A stretch of 64,000 bases of DNA from Thermoanaerobaculia bacterium (GTDB taxonomy: Bacteria > Acidobacteriota > Thermoanaerobaculia > Multivoradales > J023), in contig JAUIJL010000015.1 of the NCBI GenBank assembly GCA_030431255.1, positions 62,001 to 126,000 of the forward strand, in the 5' to 3' direction. Under the pieces are notes generated by a model. It saw only the letters and a program-made list of their open reading frames with translations, was not told where the DNA came from and searched no databases. Positions 63,163 to 64,000 of the stretch are shown in pieces (position 1 is the first letter of the stretch; every line of letters begins with the position of its first letter). The translations under genes were made by a program, and so were the position numbers.

Positions 63163-64000
63163 CTAGCGCGTTGCGGAAGGGGGGTCTGGGCCGATTTTAG
63201 GGGACAGCAAATAGATTGGTAAACCCAATAGTACCGTGAACAGCCCTCCGAGGGACTCCAAGGGATGTTGCAGCAAGGTGAAAATCACCGTCATCAAGCT
63301 GATCAAGAGGAAAATCGCCGGGGTCCAGGGATATCCCCAGGTCCGGTAGGGACGGGCCAGGTCGGGGGCGCGGCGGCGAAGCACGAAGACCCCCAAAACG
63401 GTCAAGGCCGAGCTCAAGGCGAGCACGAATTGGGTGTAGACCAACAAGCTTTGGAAATTGGATTTGATCAGCAGCACGATCACCATGGCGCTCTGAACCA
63501 GGATGGCCAGGGCCGGGATTCCGCGCTCGGTGGTGTGAGAAAGGGTCCGAAAGAAAGCGAAGTCTTGGCCCAGAACTTGGATCACCCGGGGGCCGGCCCA
63601 GGTCATGGCGCTGATGGTCGAGATCAATGCAATACACAGGAGAGCGCTCATCCATCGTCCCGCCGCGGGGCCGAAGACATGGGCGGCGGCGACGTGACCG
63701 ACTTCCACTTGGCCGGACATCTCCTCGGCCGGCGCGCTCACCAAGAAAGCCCAATTGAGGCCGGTGTAGAGCACAGTGACCACCAGCGTGGCGACGATCA
63801 AAGACTTCGGCACGGCGCGCGCAGGATCGTCGATTTCGTCGATGATGTAAGTCGACGCGTTCCAACCCGCGTAGGCGAACATGACGTAAAGCAGCGACAC
63901 CGCGAATGGGGCGCTGAAGATTTCGCCCCAAGCTTCGTGGCTCGGCGAAAAATCGACCGTTTGCAGGTGTCCACGTCCTACCGTCACGCCGACGGTGACG
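63163..64000 (-). CDS. APC-family amino-acid permease, N-terminus outside the window
   Basis: About 279 codons are visible; the frame stays open past the GTG at 63987 to the window edge, so the gene continues. Seven to eight helices and the motifs YAGWNASTYIIDEIDDPARA, RAVPKSLIVATLVVTVLY and TQFVLALSSALTVLGVFVLR fit the APC/LAT-type amino-acid permeases. It probably moves amino acids by exchange or with protons. About 170 residues are missing from the N-terminus. It ends 9 bases before the lipoprotein gene start. Confidence 0.9.
   Translation of the reverse strand, partial: VTVGVTVGRGHLQTVDFSPSHEAWGEIFSAPFAVSLLYVMFAYAGWNASTYIIDEIDDPARAVPKSLIVATLVVTVLYTGLNWAFLVSAPAEEMSGQVEVGHVAAAHVFGPAAGRWMSALLCIALISTISAMTWAGPRVIQVLGQDFAFFRTLSHTTERGIPALAILVQSAMVIVLLIKSNFQSLLVYTQFVLALSSALTVLGVFVLRRRAPDLARPYRTWGYPWTPAIFLLISLMTVIFTLLQHPLESLGGLFTVLLGLPIYLLSPKIGPDPPSATR

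Overview
This 64 kb window is chromosomal, GC-rich bacterial DNA. The gene content points to Acidobacteriota, possibly a Thermoanaerobaculia-like lineage. The pointers are an Oar-type TonB receptor with an N-terminal carboxypeptidase-like domain, CRTAC1/ASPIC-UnbV and large TPR secreted proteins, a VWFA-related secreted protein, and an ECF-type sigma factor followed by a giant Ser/Thr kinase-ATPase. A full sodium-pumping Na+-NQR operon suggests a sodium-using, perhaps marine or saline, lifestyle. The taxonomic call is inference from families only: there is no rRNA gene, and I saw no tRNA, CRISPR array, prophage or insertion sequence.

Layout. 0-2.6 kb: the first codons of a J-domain chaperone gene, a membrane diguanylate cyclase and a membrane-anchored HtrA-like protease preceded by a 13-bp tandem repeat. 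2.6-21.5 kb: a divergent, predicted LacI-controlled beta-glucoside utilisation region. The leftward operon is lacI, MFS transporter, two TPR proteins, CRTAC1/ASPIC-UnbV protein and FMN reductase, with four ATGA-type overlaps. The rightward genes are the TonB receptor, a GH3 lipoprotein glucosidase, an SGLT-type Na+/sugar symporter, a beta-propeller protein and an FGE-sulfatase-like protein. Two matching operator-like sites flank the promoter between the arms. 21.9-26 kb: OPT transporter, PAP2 phosphatase and VWFA-related protein. 26.0-26.44 kb: a very AT-rich intergenic segment with three exact DnaA-box matches, the most unusual non-coding stretch here.

26.4-34.1 kb: DUF488 protein, exported glutaredoxin-like protein, GMC oxidoreductase, then the ECF sigma/kinase pair. 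34.1-40.9 kb: a small membrane protein coupled to ychF, a fructosamine-kinase-like protein, a low-molecular-weight phosphatase, a sulfatase-superfamily lipoprotein, a DUF1223 protein and a lone receiver domain. 41.1-48.5 kb: nqrABCDEF-apbE-nqrM, complete and tightly packed, with the flavinylation enzyme and the maturation factor at the 3' end. 48.9-64 kb: trmH, a periplasmic binding protein, a Nudix/membrane-protein/glycosyltransferase cluster, prfB with a classic +1 programmed frameshift, lnt, a SPOR protein, a secreted unknown, an RluA-type pseudouridine synthase, a second beta-propeller protein, an unknown lipoprotein and an amino-acid permease cut by the window edge.

How the genes may work together. 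The receptor, glucosidase and symporter would move a beta-glucoside across the outer membrane, cleave it to sugar at the cell surface or periplasm, and import the sugar with sodium. NQR would supply the sodium gradient. The TPR/ASPIC-UnbV proteins occupy the place where Bacteroidota loci have SusD and surface glycan-binding proteins, so they are the best candidate here for an undescribed accessory glycan-handling system.
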